The position numbers and the translations under genes are program-made. From A07HB70 sp964512675 (GTDB taxonomy: Archaea > Halobacteriota > Halobacteria > Halobacteriales > Haloferacaceae), in assembly GCA_964512675.1 (NCBI GenBank), contig CAZEJR010000003.1:73743-137742 (forward strand): DNA of 64,000 nt, given 5' to 3'. The stretch's first letter is position 1; each line of letters starts with the position of its first letter. This document shows positions 50,691 through 59,046 of the stretch, piece by piece. The notes beneath the pieces are model-generated. The model made no database searches and was not told the DNA's origin. It saw nothing but the letters and a program-made list of their open reading frames with translations.

Positions 50691-51633
50691 CGCGTGCGAG
50701 CCAGCGCTCCGGGTCGTCGAGCTCCTCGTCGGTCGGGAGCGTCTCCGGACTGTCCCACACCCGCGTCGCGGCGGCGACACCACGCGCGTCGGCCACGGCC
50801 TCGAAGAACGCCGCGCCACGCTCGTACTGTCGGCGCTTGACCCCGAGGCCGAGCGCACGCCGGAGGAGCCGGGTCACGGGGTTCCCGCCCCCGCGTCGTG
50901 CGTCGATTCGAGCGCGCAGGTCCGCGGTCTCGCCGTCGAACGCGCGGTCCATCAGGAGTTCGGCGTAGCCCTCCACCGCCGTCATCGTCGCGTCGAGTTC
51001 GGAGAACGCCGTGGTGTCGACACGGCCTGCCGACAGCGAGTCGACGCTCCGGTCGATACCGCGCTCGAGGTGGTCTGCGAGCCACGGCGCCGCCGCGAAC
51101 TCGGCGGCGTGGGCGACCTCGTGGAAGGCGATCCAGCGCCGGAACCGCGCTCGCTCGACGCCCAGTTCGTCCGCGACCCGGACGAGGTTCGGGTGGACGA
51201 CGTAGAGGGCGTGTGGCTCGTCGGAGAACAGCCGCGGGTCGTACTGTCCGAGGACGTGCCGGGCGAGAAACCCGACCCCGACGGCCATCGCGCCGGTGTT
51301 GAGAACGCGTGAGGGAGCCGCGAGCGCCGCCGATGGGCGCGCCTCCAGCGACCCGAGGACGCGCCGGAACGTCGCGACGTTCGCGTCGACCCAGTCGTGA
51401 CGGTCGTGAATCTCGACCGCCCGTGGCAGGTCGAACGCCACGCCAGAGGCCGCCCGCACCGCGTCGCGGGCGTCACGGAAGTCGCTCGCGTAGCCCGTTC
51501 GCTCGGCGTCGTCGAGCGCGACCGCGCCGCGGTCGGTCGCCGCCGTCGCCGCCTCCGTAACGCCCGCCCAGTCGACGTGGCCAGCGGCGTCCGAGGCGCC
51601 GGTAACGGCCCGCACGCTCCTGTACAGGTTCAC
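50683..51633 (-). CDS. zincin-like protein, DUF2342 (F420-biosynthesis-associated)
   Basis: A 316-residue protein with HEVAH at residues 171-175 as the metal-binding HExxH, and a preceding HPNLVRVADELGVERARFRRWIAF helix. This is the DUF2342/TIGR03624 family, found in F420-producing organisms and described as a zinc-dependent hydrolase-like protein of unknown substrate. It lies just downstream of rps2 and is on the same strand as the S9-type operon, 65 nt after it. Confidence 0.85.
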   Translation of the reverse strand: MNLYRSVRAVTGASDAAGHVDWAGVTEAATAATDRGAVALDDAERTGYASDFRDARDAVRAASGVAFDLPRAVEIHDRHDWVDANVATFRRVLGSLEARPSAALAAPSRVLNTGAMAVGVGFLARHVLGQYDPRLFSDEPHALYVVHPNLVRVADELGVERARFRRWIAFHEVAHAAEFAAAPWLADHLERGIDRSVDSLSAGRVDTTAFSELDATMTAVEGYAELLMDRAFDGETADLRARIDARRGGGNPVTRLLRRALGLGVKRRQYERGAAFFEAVADARGVAAATRVWDSPETLPTDEELDDPERWLARVR

Positions 51634-51698
51634 ACGGGACGGTGGCGGCGACGCGTCTAAACGGTTCGGGCGCGCCGAGGGCGAAGTCGCCGTCTGCG

Positions 51699-52415
51699 TT
51701 ACAGGTCGGCCTCGAACTCCTCGAGTGCGTACGAGGGGTCGCCGCCGCGGCGGTCGAGCGTCTCGTTCGCGAGGAGCCAGTAGACGACCGCGAGCGCGCG
51801 TCGACCCTTGTTGTTCGTCGGAACGACGAGGTCGACGTTCGACGTGGCGTTGTTCGAGTCACACATCGCGATGACCGGGATGCCGACGGTGATGGCCTCC
51901 GTGACGGCCTGCGAGTCGCCGATCGGGTCGGTCACGACGACGACGTCGGGTTCGATGTAGCCGTCGTAGTCCGGGTTCGTCAGCGTCCCGGGAATGAACC
52001 GTCCGGTGCGGGCGCGTGCGCCGACGGCGTCGGCGAACGTCTCTGCCGGGAACCGACCGTACTGGCGCGAGGAGGCAACCAGCACCTGTTCCGGGTCGTA
52101 GTTCGCGAGGAACGAGGCGGCGGTCCGGATGCGACTGTCCGTCTGGCTCACGTCGAGGACGTAGAGGCCGTCGTCGCGGACGCGGTGGATGAACCGCTCC
52201 ATGTCCTGTGTCTTCTGCTGGGTCCCGATGTGGACGCCGGCGGAGAGGTAGTCCTCGACCGGGATGAGGAGGTCGGCCTCCTCGTCGGGCATCACGTCCT
52301 CGTCGAAGCGAGGACCGGCGTCCTCCTCGGTCGGTTCCGCTGTCGGTGCCTCGGTGTCGTCGTCCGCCGGGTCGGTCTCGACGGGGTCGTCTGCGTCGTT
52401 CTGGTTCTGACTCAT
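51699..52415 (-). CDS. rps2: 30S ribosomal protein S2
   Basis: A 238-residue small-subunit protein. A 45-residue acidic tail precedes the conserved YLSAGVHIGTQQKTQDMERFIHRVRDDGLYVLDV start, and the ending is AVVYWLLANETLDRRGG. The gene is last in the tRNA-Leu-L18e-L13-S9-RpoN-RpoK-enolase-S2 operon, three bases after enolase. Confidence 0.96.
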   Translation of the reverse strand: MSQNQNDADDPVETDPADDDTEAPTAEPTEEDAGPRFDEDVMPDEEADLLIPVEDYLSAGVHIGTQQKTQDMERFIHRVRDDGLYVLDVSQTDSRIRTAASFLANYDPEQVLVASSRQYGRFPAETFADAVGARARTGRFIPGTLTNPDYDGYIEPDVVVVTDPIGDSQAVTEAITVGIPVIAMCDSNNATSNVDLVVPTNNKGRRALAVVYWLLANETLDRRGGDPSYALEEFEADL

Positions 52416-52418
52416 GTG

Positions 52419-53633
52419 TTAGGCTGCGTCGTCCGCGATCCGGATCAGTTCGTTCAGCTTCGCCGTCCGCTCGCCGCCGACCGCGCCGGCCTTGATGAAC
52501 GGCGCGTCGGTCGCGACCGCCAAGTGCGCGATCGTCGCGTCCTCCGTCTCGCCGGAGCGGTGGGAGATGACCGGCGTGAGGCCGCTCTCGACGGCCAGTT
52601 CCACCGCGTCGAGCGTGTCCGAGAGGGTGCCGATCTGGTTCGGCTTGACCAGGATCGAGTTGCCCGCCCCCGCGGCAACCCCGCGCTCGAGGCGGTCGAC
52701 GTTCGTGACGAACAGGTCGTCACCACAGACGACCACACGGTCACCGACCCGGTCTGTCAGGGCGGCGAACTCGTCGAACGCCTCCTCGTCGAACGGGTCC
52801 TCGACGTACGCGAGGTCGTACTCGTCGACCAGCCGTGCGAGGTAGTCCACCTGCTCGGCGGGCGTCCGCTCGCCGTCGCTGTACCGGTAGACACCGGCGT
52901 CGGCGTCCCACAGCTCCGTCGCGGCGACGTCGAGTCCGAGCCGAATCTCGAACCCGTGGTCCGTGGCGACGTCGGCGACCGCCTCGCTCACGACCGCAAA
53001 CGCCGTCTCGTCGTCCGTCCGGGGGGCCCACGCGCCCTCGTCGCCCTTTCCAGCGTGGATCGACCGCTCGCCGAGCAGCTCGCCGACCCGCGCGTGGACG
53101 GCGGCGTTTGCGAGGACCGCCTCGACGACGTTCGGCGCGCCGACGGGGACGGCGAGGAACTCCTGGATATCCGTCGCGTCGCGGGCGTGTTCGCCCCCGC
53201 CGACGACGTTTCCGAGCGGCACGGGAAACGAGTCCGACGAGGGGCCCCGGAACGCGCCGCCGAGGTGCTGGTAGAGCGGGATCCCGAGGGTGTCGGCGGC
53301 AGCCTTCGCGACCGCCATCGACGTCGCGACGGCGGCGTTCGCGCCGACGGCAGAGAGGTCGTCGGTGCCGTCGGCTGCCCGCAGGGCCGCGTCGACGGCG
53401 CGCTGGTCGCCGGCGTGGACCGTCCCCTCCAGCCGTGGAACCGCGTGCTCGCGGGCGGCGGCGACCGCCTCGCTCGCGGGGAGCTCGACCGCCTCGTGTG
53501 CGCCCGTCGACGCCCCGGCGGGCGCCGCGGCACGGCCGAAGCCGCCGTCCTCCGTCATGGCGTCGACCTCGACGGTCGTGGTCCCCCGCGAGTCGAGGAT
53601 ACGCCGGAGCTCGACGGCCCGGAGCAGACTCAT
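52419..53633 (-). CDS. eno: enolase
   Basis: A 404-residue glycolytic enzyme interconverting 2-phosphoglycerate and phosphoenolpyruvate. LRRILDSRGTTTVEVD opens the fold. Metal ligands are in GLDVAAT, YVEDPFDEE and VCGDDLFVTN, and the catalytic lysine is in ILVKPNQIGT, with SHRSGETED for the phosphate. The length is somewhat below the usual 430. It overlaps rpoK by 4 nt. Confidence 0.97.
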   Translation of the reverse strand: MSLLRAVELRRILDSRGTTTVEVDAMTEDGGFGRAAAPAGASTGAHEAVELPASEAVAAAREHAVPRLEGTVHAGDQRAVDAALRAADGTDDLSAVGANAAVATSMAVAKAAADTLGIPLYQHLGGAFRGPSSDSFPVPLGNVVGGGEHARDATDIQEFLAVPVGAPNVVEAVLANAAVHARVGELLGERSIHAGKGDEGAWAPRTDDETAFAVVSEAVADVATDHGFEIRLGLDVAATELWDADAGVYRYSDGERTPAEQVDYLARLVDEYDLAYVEDPFDEEAFDEFAALTDRVGDRVVVCGDDLFVTNVDRLERGVAAGAGNSILVKPNQIGTLSDTLDAVELAVESGLTPVISHRSGETEDATIAHLAVATDAPFIKAGAVGGERTAKLNELIRIADDAA

Positions 53634-53836
53634 CGACGCCCTCCGCCCTCACGCCGGACGGTGAACGGGAGCACGCCCGCGTCGTACTCCTCGGCGGCGA
53701 CGAGAATGGGTTCGGACTGGTCCGTCTCGACGAGCACCGGCGCACCGTACGACACCTGGAGTGCGCGGGCGCCGAGGATACGCGCCTTCTCGTACCGGTT
53801 GTACCGCAGGCCGTCGCCGCTCTGTCGTCCGCTCAT
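53630..53836 (-). CDS. rpoK: RNA polymerase subunit K (Rpb6)
   Basis: A 68-residue subunit. YNRYEKARILGARALQVSYGAPVLV is the core conserved with Rpb6 and stabilises the clamp. The ATG overlaps rpoN by 4 nt. The C-terminal TVRREGGGRR is a short haloarchaeal tail. Confidence 0.95.
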   Translation of the reverse strand: MSGRQSGDGLRYNRYEKARILGARALQVSYGAPVLVETDQSEPILVAAEEYDAGVLPFTVRREGGGRR

Positions 53837-54027
53837 TGATACGGTGCCACCACGTCGACGAGGTCCCGGTGAGAGACGAGCATTCGGCGACAGCAGTGTC
53901 GCTCGACGCCGAGGTCGTCTAACACCTCGCTCGGGTCCTCGTCGCCCTCCCGGGCACGCTCGCGGAACTCCTGCCAGTGTCGGCTGACCACGCTGCCACA
54001 GGTGAAACACCGCACGGGTACCATCAT
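53833..54027 (-). CDS. rpoN: RNA polymerase subunit N (Rpb10)
   Basis: A 64-residue zinc-bundle subunit. Ligands are in FTCGSVV (a CxxC with the preceding Cys) and RHCCRRMLVSH, with the ending HRDLVDVVAPY typical. Two consecutive ATG codons are possible starts; homologues begin MMVPVRC or MVPVRC. Confidence 0.96.
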   Translation of the reverse strand: MMVPVRCFTCGSVVSRHWQEFRERAREGDEDPSEVLDDLGVERHCCRRMLVSHRDLVDVVAPYQ

Positions 54028-54029
54028 GG

Positions 54030-54428
54030 CTAGCGGTAGGACTTCTGGTAGCGTGCCCGGGCGCCCGGACCGCCCCACTTCTTCGGCTCGGCCTGCCGGA
54101 CGTCGTTGACCAGCAGCGACCGGTCGAACTCCATGTAGGCGTCCCGCAGTTCCGCGTCGTTCGTGTGTTCGACGAGCCCGCGCGCGATTGCGGTGCGGAC
54201 GGCGTCGGCCTGTCCGCTGAAGCCGCCGCCCTCGACGGTGACGTCGATGTCGACCTCCTCACGGAGGTCGTCGCCGACGACCCGGAACGGCTCTAGCATC
54301 TTCAGCCGGGCCAGTTCCGGGTCGACCAGTTCGACCGGCTGGGCGTTGATCCGCACCCGGCCGGCGCCGTCGGACACCGTCGCCCGCGCGACAGCCGTCT
54401 TCTTCTTTCCGCTCGTGTTCGTTACCAT
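54030..54428 (-). CDS. rps9: 30S ribosomal protein S9
   Basis: A 132-residue small-subunit protein whose C-terminal tail reaches the decoding site. GKKKTAVARATVSDGAGRVRIN and the ending KKWGGPGARARYQKSYR are diagnostic. It overlaps the end of rpl13 by 7 nt. Confidence 0.97.
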   Translation of the reverse strand: MVTNTSGKKKTAVARATVSDGAGRVRINAQPVELVDPELARLKMLEPFRVVGDDLREEVDIDVTVEGGGFSGQADAVRTAIARGLVEHTNDAELRDAYMEFDRSLLVNDVRQAEPKKWGGPGARARYQKSYR

Positions 54429-54859
54429 GTGACGTTTGCTCCGAGTTGCGCCGACACCTCGCCGAGCGAGGTGAAGTTGATGTTCGACAGACGATCCAGC
54501 GACGTACCCTCGACGACCTCCCCCTCACCGTCGAAGGGGTCGCCGACGTAGACGCGGACGTTCTCGAACGCCTCGCGCCCGCGGTCGGTCTTGTACGGGA
54601 CCATGCCCCGAACCGCCCGCTTCATGATACCGTCCGGCCGCTTCGGGTAGTACGGCCCGGAGTCGGAGCCGACCTCGGCGCGCTTGCGGTAGACCGACAT
54701 CGTCGACTCCTCGTTGCCCGTGATCACGGCGCGCTCGGCGTTGACCACGGCGACGCGGTCGCCGTCTATCGCGCGCGTCGCGACTTCGCTCGCGACCCGC
54801 CCGAGGATACAGTCCCGGGCGTCGACCACGACGTCGGCGTCGAACTCCGCGGCGTTCAT
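54422..54859 (-). CDS. rpl13: 50S ribosomal protein L13
   Basis: A 145-residue large-subunit protein. DARDCILGRVASEVA at the start and GPYYPKRPDGIMKRAVRGMVP in the middle identify it. It is flanked by rpl18e and rps9 with short overlaps. Confidence 0.97.
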   Translation of the reverse strand: MNAAEFDADVVVDARDCILGRVASEVATRAIDGDRVAVVNAERAVITGNEESTMSVYRKRAEVGSDSGPYYPKRPDGIMKRAVRGMVPYKTDRGREAFENVRVYVGDPFDGEGEVVEGTSLDRLSNINFTSLGEVSAQLGANVTW

Positions 54860-55206
54860 CGGACCACCCGCACGCCCGACCCGTCGGGGTTCTGTTCGAC
54901 CAACTGTTCCAGCGCCACGGCGGCGCCGACCTCCTCGATCTTCGTCTCTGCGGTCGAGGAGAAGTCCACGGCGGCGACGGTGACGTCCGTCCGCAGGACG
55001 CCCGAGCCCAGCACCTTGCCGGGCACGACGACCGTCTCCTCGGGCCGGGCGTACCGCTCGATCCGGCCGAGGTTCACCTCCGCGTGGGTTCGCCGCGGCT
55101 TCTCGAGCCGGTCGGCGACGTCCTGCCAGACGCCGGCGCCGGACTCGCGGCCCGCCGACTTCAGGTCGGCGACCAGCCGCTCCAGTTTCGGATTTGTCTT
55201 GCTCAT
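54856..55206 (-). CDS. rpl18e: 50S ribosomal protein L18e
   Basis: A 116-residue large-subunit protein also called HL29. VADRLEKPRRTHAEVNLGRIERY and the TVVVPGKVLGSGVL motif are typical. It begins 39 nt after the 3' end of tRNA-Leu(CAG), the arrangement known from the S9 operon of Haloarcula marismortui. Confidence 0.95.
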   Translation of the reverse strand: MSKTNPKLERLVADLKSAGRESGAGVWQDVADRLEKPRRTHAEVNLGRIERYARPEETVVVPGKVLGSGVLRTDVTVAAVDFSSTAETKIEEVGAAVALEQLVEQNPDGSGVRVVR

Positions 55207-55245
55207 GATATGTCGTGTGTGTCGTAGAAGACTGGCCGCCGGGAG

Positions 55246-55330
55246 TGCAGGGAGCAGGATTCGAACCTGCGGACCCCTATGGGACAGCGCCCTGAACGCT
55301 GCGCCGTTGACCTGACTTGGCTATCCCTGC
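55246..55330 (-). tRNA. tRNA-Leu (anticodon CAG)
   Basis: An 85-nt class II tRNA on the minus strand. The acceptor stem is GCAGGGA/TCCCTGC, the anticodon loop TTCAGGG has CAG, and the long variable arm matches that of the tRNA-Leu at 5025. It reads CUG, a frequent codon in GC-rich haloarchaea. It lies immediately ahead of rpl18e and is likely co-transcribed. Confidence 0.94.
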
Positions 55331-55456
55331 GCTCGCTCGCGGCCCTCCGTATCCTGCGCCCCCACAAACCGGTTTCGATCCCGCACGGCGATCGCACAGC
55401 GTCGGCGCTGGCGCTCGCCGCGGGGCAACCCGGTCTGGAGTGGGGGCGCGTGGACA

Positions 55457-56242
55457 TCAGACGGCGACGGCGTCTCGTAGTTCGACCGCGCGCGAGCCGA
55501 CCGACTCGGCGGCGCGCAGGACCAGTTCGTCGACCGAAAAGGAGCCGTCGGACTCGACGTGGAACGCGAAGGCGCCGGGAACGTCCTCGACCCGAACCTC
55601 GGCGTCGGGGTAGCGCTCGCGCAGGTCGTTGCCGAACGCGTCGGCCAGCACCAAGTCGCCGTCCGTCGCGTCGACGGCGGCGGCAGCCGCGGCACCCTCT
55701 TCGATCACGCCGCGGACGATCTGCGGCCCGTCGTCGCCGAACTCGTCGCGGTCGCCGACGACCTCGGTGCGCTGGAGGTGGCGGTAGCCGACCGCGACGC
55801 CGCCCTGCTGTTTCGCGTGGCGCTTGCCCGGCTCGAGCACCGCCTCGGCCTCCAGCTCGAGCCGCTGGTTCTCCTTTAGCTCGATGATGGGGACGTCGTC
55901 GTCCGCGGGCCGGACCAGCTCGTCGCTGGTCTGAATGTCGCCCGAGGTCGCGATTCCCGGCCCCTCGACGTCGAGCGCGAGCGTCACGGTGTCGCCGGAC
56001 TCGAAGTCGTCGAGCGGCGTCGTCAGCGGGATCAGCCCCAGCCGCAGGCCGATCATCTCGTCGAACATCACCGACGAGTTCTCGACGACCTGCAGGTGGT
56101 CGATCGAGAACGTCGGCACGTCGGCTATCATCGCCCGACGGATACCGTTTGCGAACGCGGGGGTGAGCCCGCGGACGACGAAGCGCGCCGAGCGCTCCGA
56201 CCGGTCGACGAACTCGACCTCGAACTCGTCTCCGACGCTCAT
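55457..56242 (-). CDS. rpoD: RNA polymerase subunit D (Rpb3)
   Basis: A 261-residue platform subunit. It starts at FEVEFVDRSERSARFVVRGL and carries the FANGIRRAMIADVPTFSID and GLRLGLIPLTTPLDDF blocks. No cysteine-rich ferredoxin-like cluster domain is seen, as in other haloarchaea. It overlaps rps11 by 4 nt and is last in the S13-S4-S11-D operon. Confidence 0.97.
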   Translation of the reverse strand: MSVGDEFEVEFVDRSERSARFVVRGLTPAFANGIRRAMIADVPTFSIDHLQVVENSSVMFDEMIGLRLGLIPLTTPLDDFESGDTVTLALDVEGPGIATSGDIQTSDELVRPADDDVPIIELKENQRLELEAEAVLEPGKRHAKQQGGVAVGYRHLQRTEVVGDRDEFGDDGPQIVRGVIEEGAAAAAAVDATDGDLVLADAFGNDLRERYPDAEVRVEDVPGAFAFHVESDGSFSVDELVLRAAESVGSRAVELRDAVAV

Positions 56243-56634
56243 AGTCTCCGGTTTTTCGGGGCGCGGGTGCCGTCGTGTGGGATCGGAGTGACGTCCTCGA
56301 TCCGGCCGATCTCCAGCCCGGCGCGAGCGAGCGCGCGAATCGCGGCCTGCGCGCCCGGCCCGGGCGACTTGTTCAGGTTTCCGCCCGGTCCCCGGACGCG
56401 AACGTGGACACCCTCGACCCCTGCGGCCTGGACCTCCTCGGCGATGACCTCGGCCATCTGCATCGCGGCGTACGGCGAGGCCTCGTCGCGGTTCTGCTTC
56501 ACGACCGTCCCGCCGCTCGACTTCGCGATCGTCTCCGCGCCGGTCTGGTCGGTGACCGTCATCAGCGTGTTGTTGAACGAGGCGTGGATGTGGGCGATCC
56601 CCCACTTCCCGCTCGGCCCCTCTCCGCCGCTCAT
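56239..56634 (-). CDS. rps11: 30S ribosomal protein S11
   Basis: A 131-residue platform protein. KWGIAHIHASFNNTLMTVTDQTGAE and the HVRVRGPGGNLNKSPGPGAQAAIRALARAGLEIGRIEDVTPIPHDG ending are diagnostic. Confidence 0.97.
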   Translation of the reverse strand: MSGGEGPSGKWGIAHIHASFNNTLMTVTDQTGAETIAKSSGGTVVKQNRDEASPYAAMQMAEVIAEEVQAAGVEGVHVRVRGPGGNLNKSPGPGAQAAIRALARAGLEIGRIEDVTPIPHDGTRAPKNRRL

Positions 56635-56680
56635 ACCGACACCTCCGCGTCGTCGCACACGGAGCGTGAGACAGCCGCGC

Positions 56681-57208
56681 TCACTCCTGTCCCTCCGCGC
56701 GCTCGGGGTGGAGGTCGTCGGCGAGCGGACTCGTCGCGTCGAACGAGACGGTGTCTTCCTCCGCAACCGCGACCGTGCGACCGGGGCGGTCGACACGCGC
56801 ACCGTCGACGGTGACGTGTCCGTGGACGACGAACTGGCGGGCCTGCTCCGGCGTGCTCGCCAGCCCCTCCCGGTAGACGACCGTCTGGAGGCGGCGCTCC
56901 AGCAGGTCCGTCACCGACAGCGACAGCACGTCGCTGATGTCGTCCTGCTCGCTCAACACGCCCAGCCGGCGGAGGCGCGCGAGGAAGTCCGCACCGCGCG
57001 CGTTTGCCGTGTCGACGTCGCCCTGTGCCTCGCCGAGCAGTCGGCGGGCCTCGCGGCGGAACCGGCGGAGCTCGGACTGTGTGCGCCACAGCTCCTGTTT
57101 GTTCGTCAGGCCGTACGTCGAGCGGAGGTTCCCCTCGTCGGCGATACGCTCGCCCTGGTACGGATGGTTCGGCGTCTCGTAGCGCTTGGTGTTCTGGCCG
57201 GTGCTCAT
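56681..57208 (-). CDS. rps4: 30S ribosomal protein S4
   Basis: A 175-residue 16S rRNA-binding protein with an S4 RNA-binding domain in LLERRLQTVVYREGLASTPEQARQFVVHGHVTVDGARVD. The start KRYETPNHPYQGERIADE is typical of archaeal S4. It follows rps13 directly with no gap. Confidence 0.97.
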   Translation of the reverse strand: MSTGQNTKRYETPNHPYQGERIADEGNLRSTYGLTNKQELWRTQSELRRFRREARRLLGEAQGDVDTANARGADFLARLRRLGVLSEQDDISDVLSLSVTDLLERRLQTVVYREGLASTPEQARQFVVHGHVTVDGARVDRPGRTVAVAEEDTVSFDATSPLADDLHPERAEGQE

Positions 57209-57739
57209 CTACTCGTCCTCACCCTCGGCGTCCTCCTCCATGTCCTCGCGGATCTGTTCGACGTTGACACCGATGGTCCCCTCCGTCCGCCCCGTCGACT
57301 TCGTGCGCTGTCCGCGGACCTTCTGTCCGCGCTTGTGACGGACCCCCTTGTAGGAGTCGATCATCTTCATCCGGTTGATGTCCTGTCGGCGCGTCTCCGG
57401 GAGGTCCGACCCGGTCTCGTGGGTCGTCTCGCCGGTGAAGAAGTCGCTGCGCCGGTTGGCCATCCAGTCCGGAAGGTGGTCGCCGAGGCTCTCGACGGCC
57501 TCGACGACCCGGTCGATCTCGTCGTCGTCGAGACGGCCGAACGTCGCCGTCCGGTCCACCTCTGCGCTCTCGGCGACGATGCGCGCCGTTCGCTTTCCGA
57601 TACCTTTCATCTCGGCCAGACTCCGCTCGACGCTCTTCGTCCCGTCGAGGTCGGTCTGGCCGATCCGGACGAAGTAGCGGAGGTCCTCGTCGTCCTCCGC
57701 CGTGTCCGGGTCGACGTCGTTCGGTGGGTCTGCACTCAT
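57209..57739 (-). CDS. rps13: 30S ribosomal protein S13
   Basis: A 176-residue protein contacting the P-site tRNA. DLRYFVRIGQTDLDGTKSVE and GVRHKRGQKVRGQRTKSTGRTEG identify it, and there is an acidic tail. It begins 24 nt after tRNA-Ser(GCU) and starts the S13-S4-S11-RpoD operon. Confidence 0.97.
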   Translation of the reverse strand: MSADPPNDVDPDTAEDDEDLRYFVRIGQTDLDGTKSVERSLAEMKGIGKRTARIVAESAEVDRTATFGRLDDDEIDRVVEAVESLGDHLPDWMANRRSDFFTGETTHETGSDLPETRRQDINRMKMIDSYKGVRHKRGQKVRGQRTKSTGRTEGTIGVNVEQIREDMEEDAEGEDE

Positions 57740-57763
57740 GACTTGGGTGACTGCGTGCGTAGG

Positions 57764-57847
57764 CGTTGCGGCGGGGATTCGAACCCCGGAGGCAGTGATG
57801 CCACAGAGTTAGCAACCCTGCGCCTTGGGCCACTTGGCTACCGCAAC
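57764..57847 (-). tRNA. tRNA-Ser (anticodon GCU)
   Basis: An 84-nt class II tRNA. Acceptor GTTGCGG/CCGCAAC, discriminator G, anticodon stem CAGGG/CTCTG (one G-T pair) with loop TTGCTAA and anticodon GCU, and a long variable arm ending GGCATCACTGCC. It reads AGC and AGU. It lies immediately upstream of rps13 and is likely part of that transcript. Confidence 0.93.
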
Positions 57848-57974
57848 CCGCGGTGATCGTCGCCCTCTCGGACTCGGGGGTCGGCCCCCCTACATGGTTC
57901 GCGTTCCGTACGTCTCGGTTTCGACACTTAAGGCTCACGAACCGACGGGCGGCGTGCGACCGGGTCCCACGGCC

Positions 57975-58814
57975 TCAGAGTCCGAGTATCGACCGTGTCT
58001 CCGCCGTCGTCGCCACCGGTCGGCCGAGCTGCTCCGCGATCTCGGCGGTCCGCTCGACGAGCTGGGCGTTCGACGCCGCCGGCTCGCCCCGCCGGTAGTA
58101 GCAGTTGTCCTCCAGCCCGACCCGGGCGTGCCCGCCGACGAGCAGCGAGGTGGTCGTCACCGGAAGCTGGTGTGGCCCGAAGCCGATGACGTTCACCTCG
58201 GCGCGGTCGGGCACGTCGTCGAGGTGCGCGAGCAGCCGCCGCGGCGACGGCGGTGAGGTCGTGCCGCCGCCGAAGATGAGGTTGAGGTACGGCGGGTCGG
58301 TGGTGTCCGCTCGGTCCAGAAAGGCGAGCGTCTCGTTCAGGTGGCCGTCGTTGAACACCTCCAGTTCGGGCGTGATCCCGCGCTCGCGCATCTCGTCGTG
58401 GAGCCGGTCGACGAACGCGCGGGTGTTCTCGCTCGTCAGGTGGTCGTAGCGGTTGAGCGGCCCCATATCGAGGCTGGCCATCTCCGGCGGCGGGTCGGTG
58501 CGGAGCGGCTCGATCCGGCGGTCCTCCGGCGCCGCGGTGCCACCGGTCGAGTGCTGGAGGATCACGTCGTCTGTCGCCTCGCGGACCGCGTCCGCCACCT
58601 GCTGGAACCGGTCCGTCGAGAACGCCCGCTCGCCGTTCTCTCGTCGGGCGTGGAGGTGAACGACGCTCGCGCCGGCCCGCTCGCAGGCCGCGGCGGCCTC
58701 GCCGATCTCGGCGGGCGTCTCGGGGAGGTTCGGGTTGGCCTCCTTTCCGTGGACGCCGCCGGTCAGCGCCGCAGTGACGACCGCCGGCCCGCCGTCGTGG
58801 TAGCTCGCGTTCAC
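57975..58814 (-). CDS. BKACE-family beta-keto acid cleavage enzyme (DUF849)
   Basis: A 279-residue zinc-dependent TIM barrel. AALTGGVHGKEANPNLPETP starts the fold, VVHLHARRENGE provides the zinc histidines, and LEVFNDGHLNE and NVIGFGPHQLP are conserved. The family condenses or cleaves beta-keto acids with acetyl-CoA, as in the 3-keto-5-aminohexanoate cleavage enzyme. The exact substrate here is unknown. It overlaps the small cysteine protein gene by 4 nt. Confidence 0.88.
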   Translation of the reverse strand: MNASYHDGGPAVVTAALTGGVHGKEANPNLPETPAEIGEAAAACERAGASVVHLHARRENGERAFSTDRFQQVADAVREATDDVILQHSTGGTAAPEDRRIEPLRTDPPPEMASLDMGPLNRYDHLTSENTRAFVDRLHDEMRERGITPELEVFNDGHLNETLAFLDRADTTDPPYLNLIFGGGTTSPPSPRRLLAHLDDVPDRAEVNVIGFGPHQLPVTTTSLLVGGHARVGLEDNCYYRRGEPAASNAQLVERTAEIAEQLGRPVATTAETRSILGL

Positions 58815-58996
58815 CGGTCCGCCGCCTCCCGGTAGATCTCACAGTCCTCGCTCGGGGCCAGTCCGTACCGGCCCGTACAGATGTCCGCGCGCATCGGCTG
58901 GACGAACTCGTCGGCGACCGCGCAGTACGCCCGAGCCGTCTCGAACGTCTGTTCGCCGGCTGTCTCGCGGTACTCGAGGTGTGGGCACTCGGCCAT
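58811..58996 (-). CDS. four-cysteine micro-protein, function unknown
   Basis: A 61-residue acidic protein with Cys at positions 4, 25, 40 and 52, spaced widely, that may form one metal or iron-sulfur site. It has an own leaderless promoter and its stop overlaps the BKACE start, so the two are co-expressed. I do not recognise a family with a known function. Confidence 0.75.
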   Translation of the reverse strand: MAECPHLEYRETAGEQTFETARAYCAVADEFVQPMRADICTGRYGLAPSEDCEIYREAADR

Positions 58997-59019
58997 ACCG
59001 TCCGGTCGGAGCGGAGGGT

Positions 59020-59026
59020 GTTAACC
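59020..59026 (-). promoter_or_regulatory. TATA-like element of the four-cysteine protein/BKACE unit
   Basis: Minus-strand GGTTAAC centred 27 nt before the ATG at 58996. Confidence 0.55.
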
Positions 59027-59046
59027 GTGGGCGTCGGCGCGGGCCG

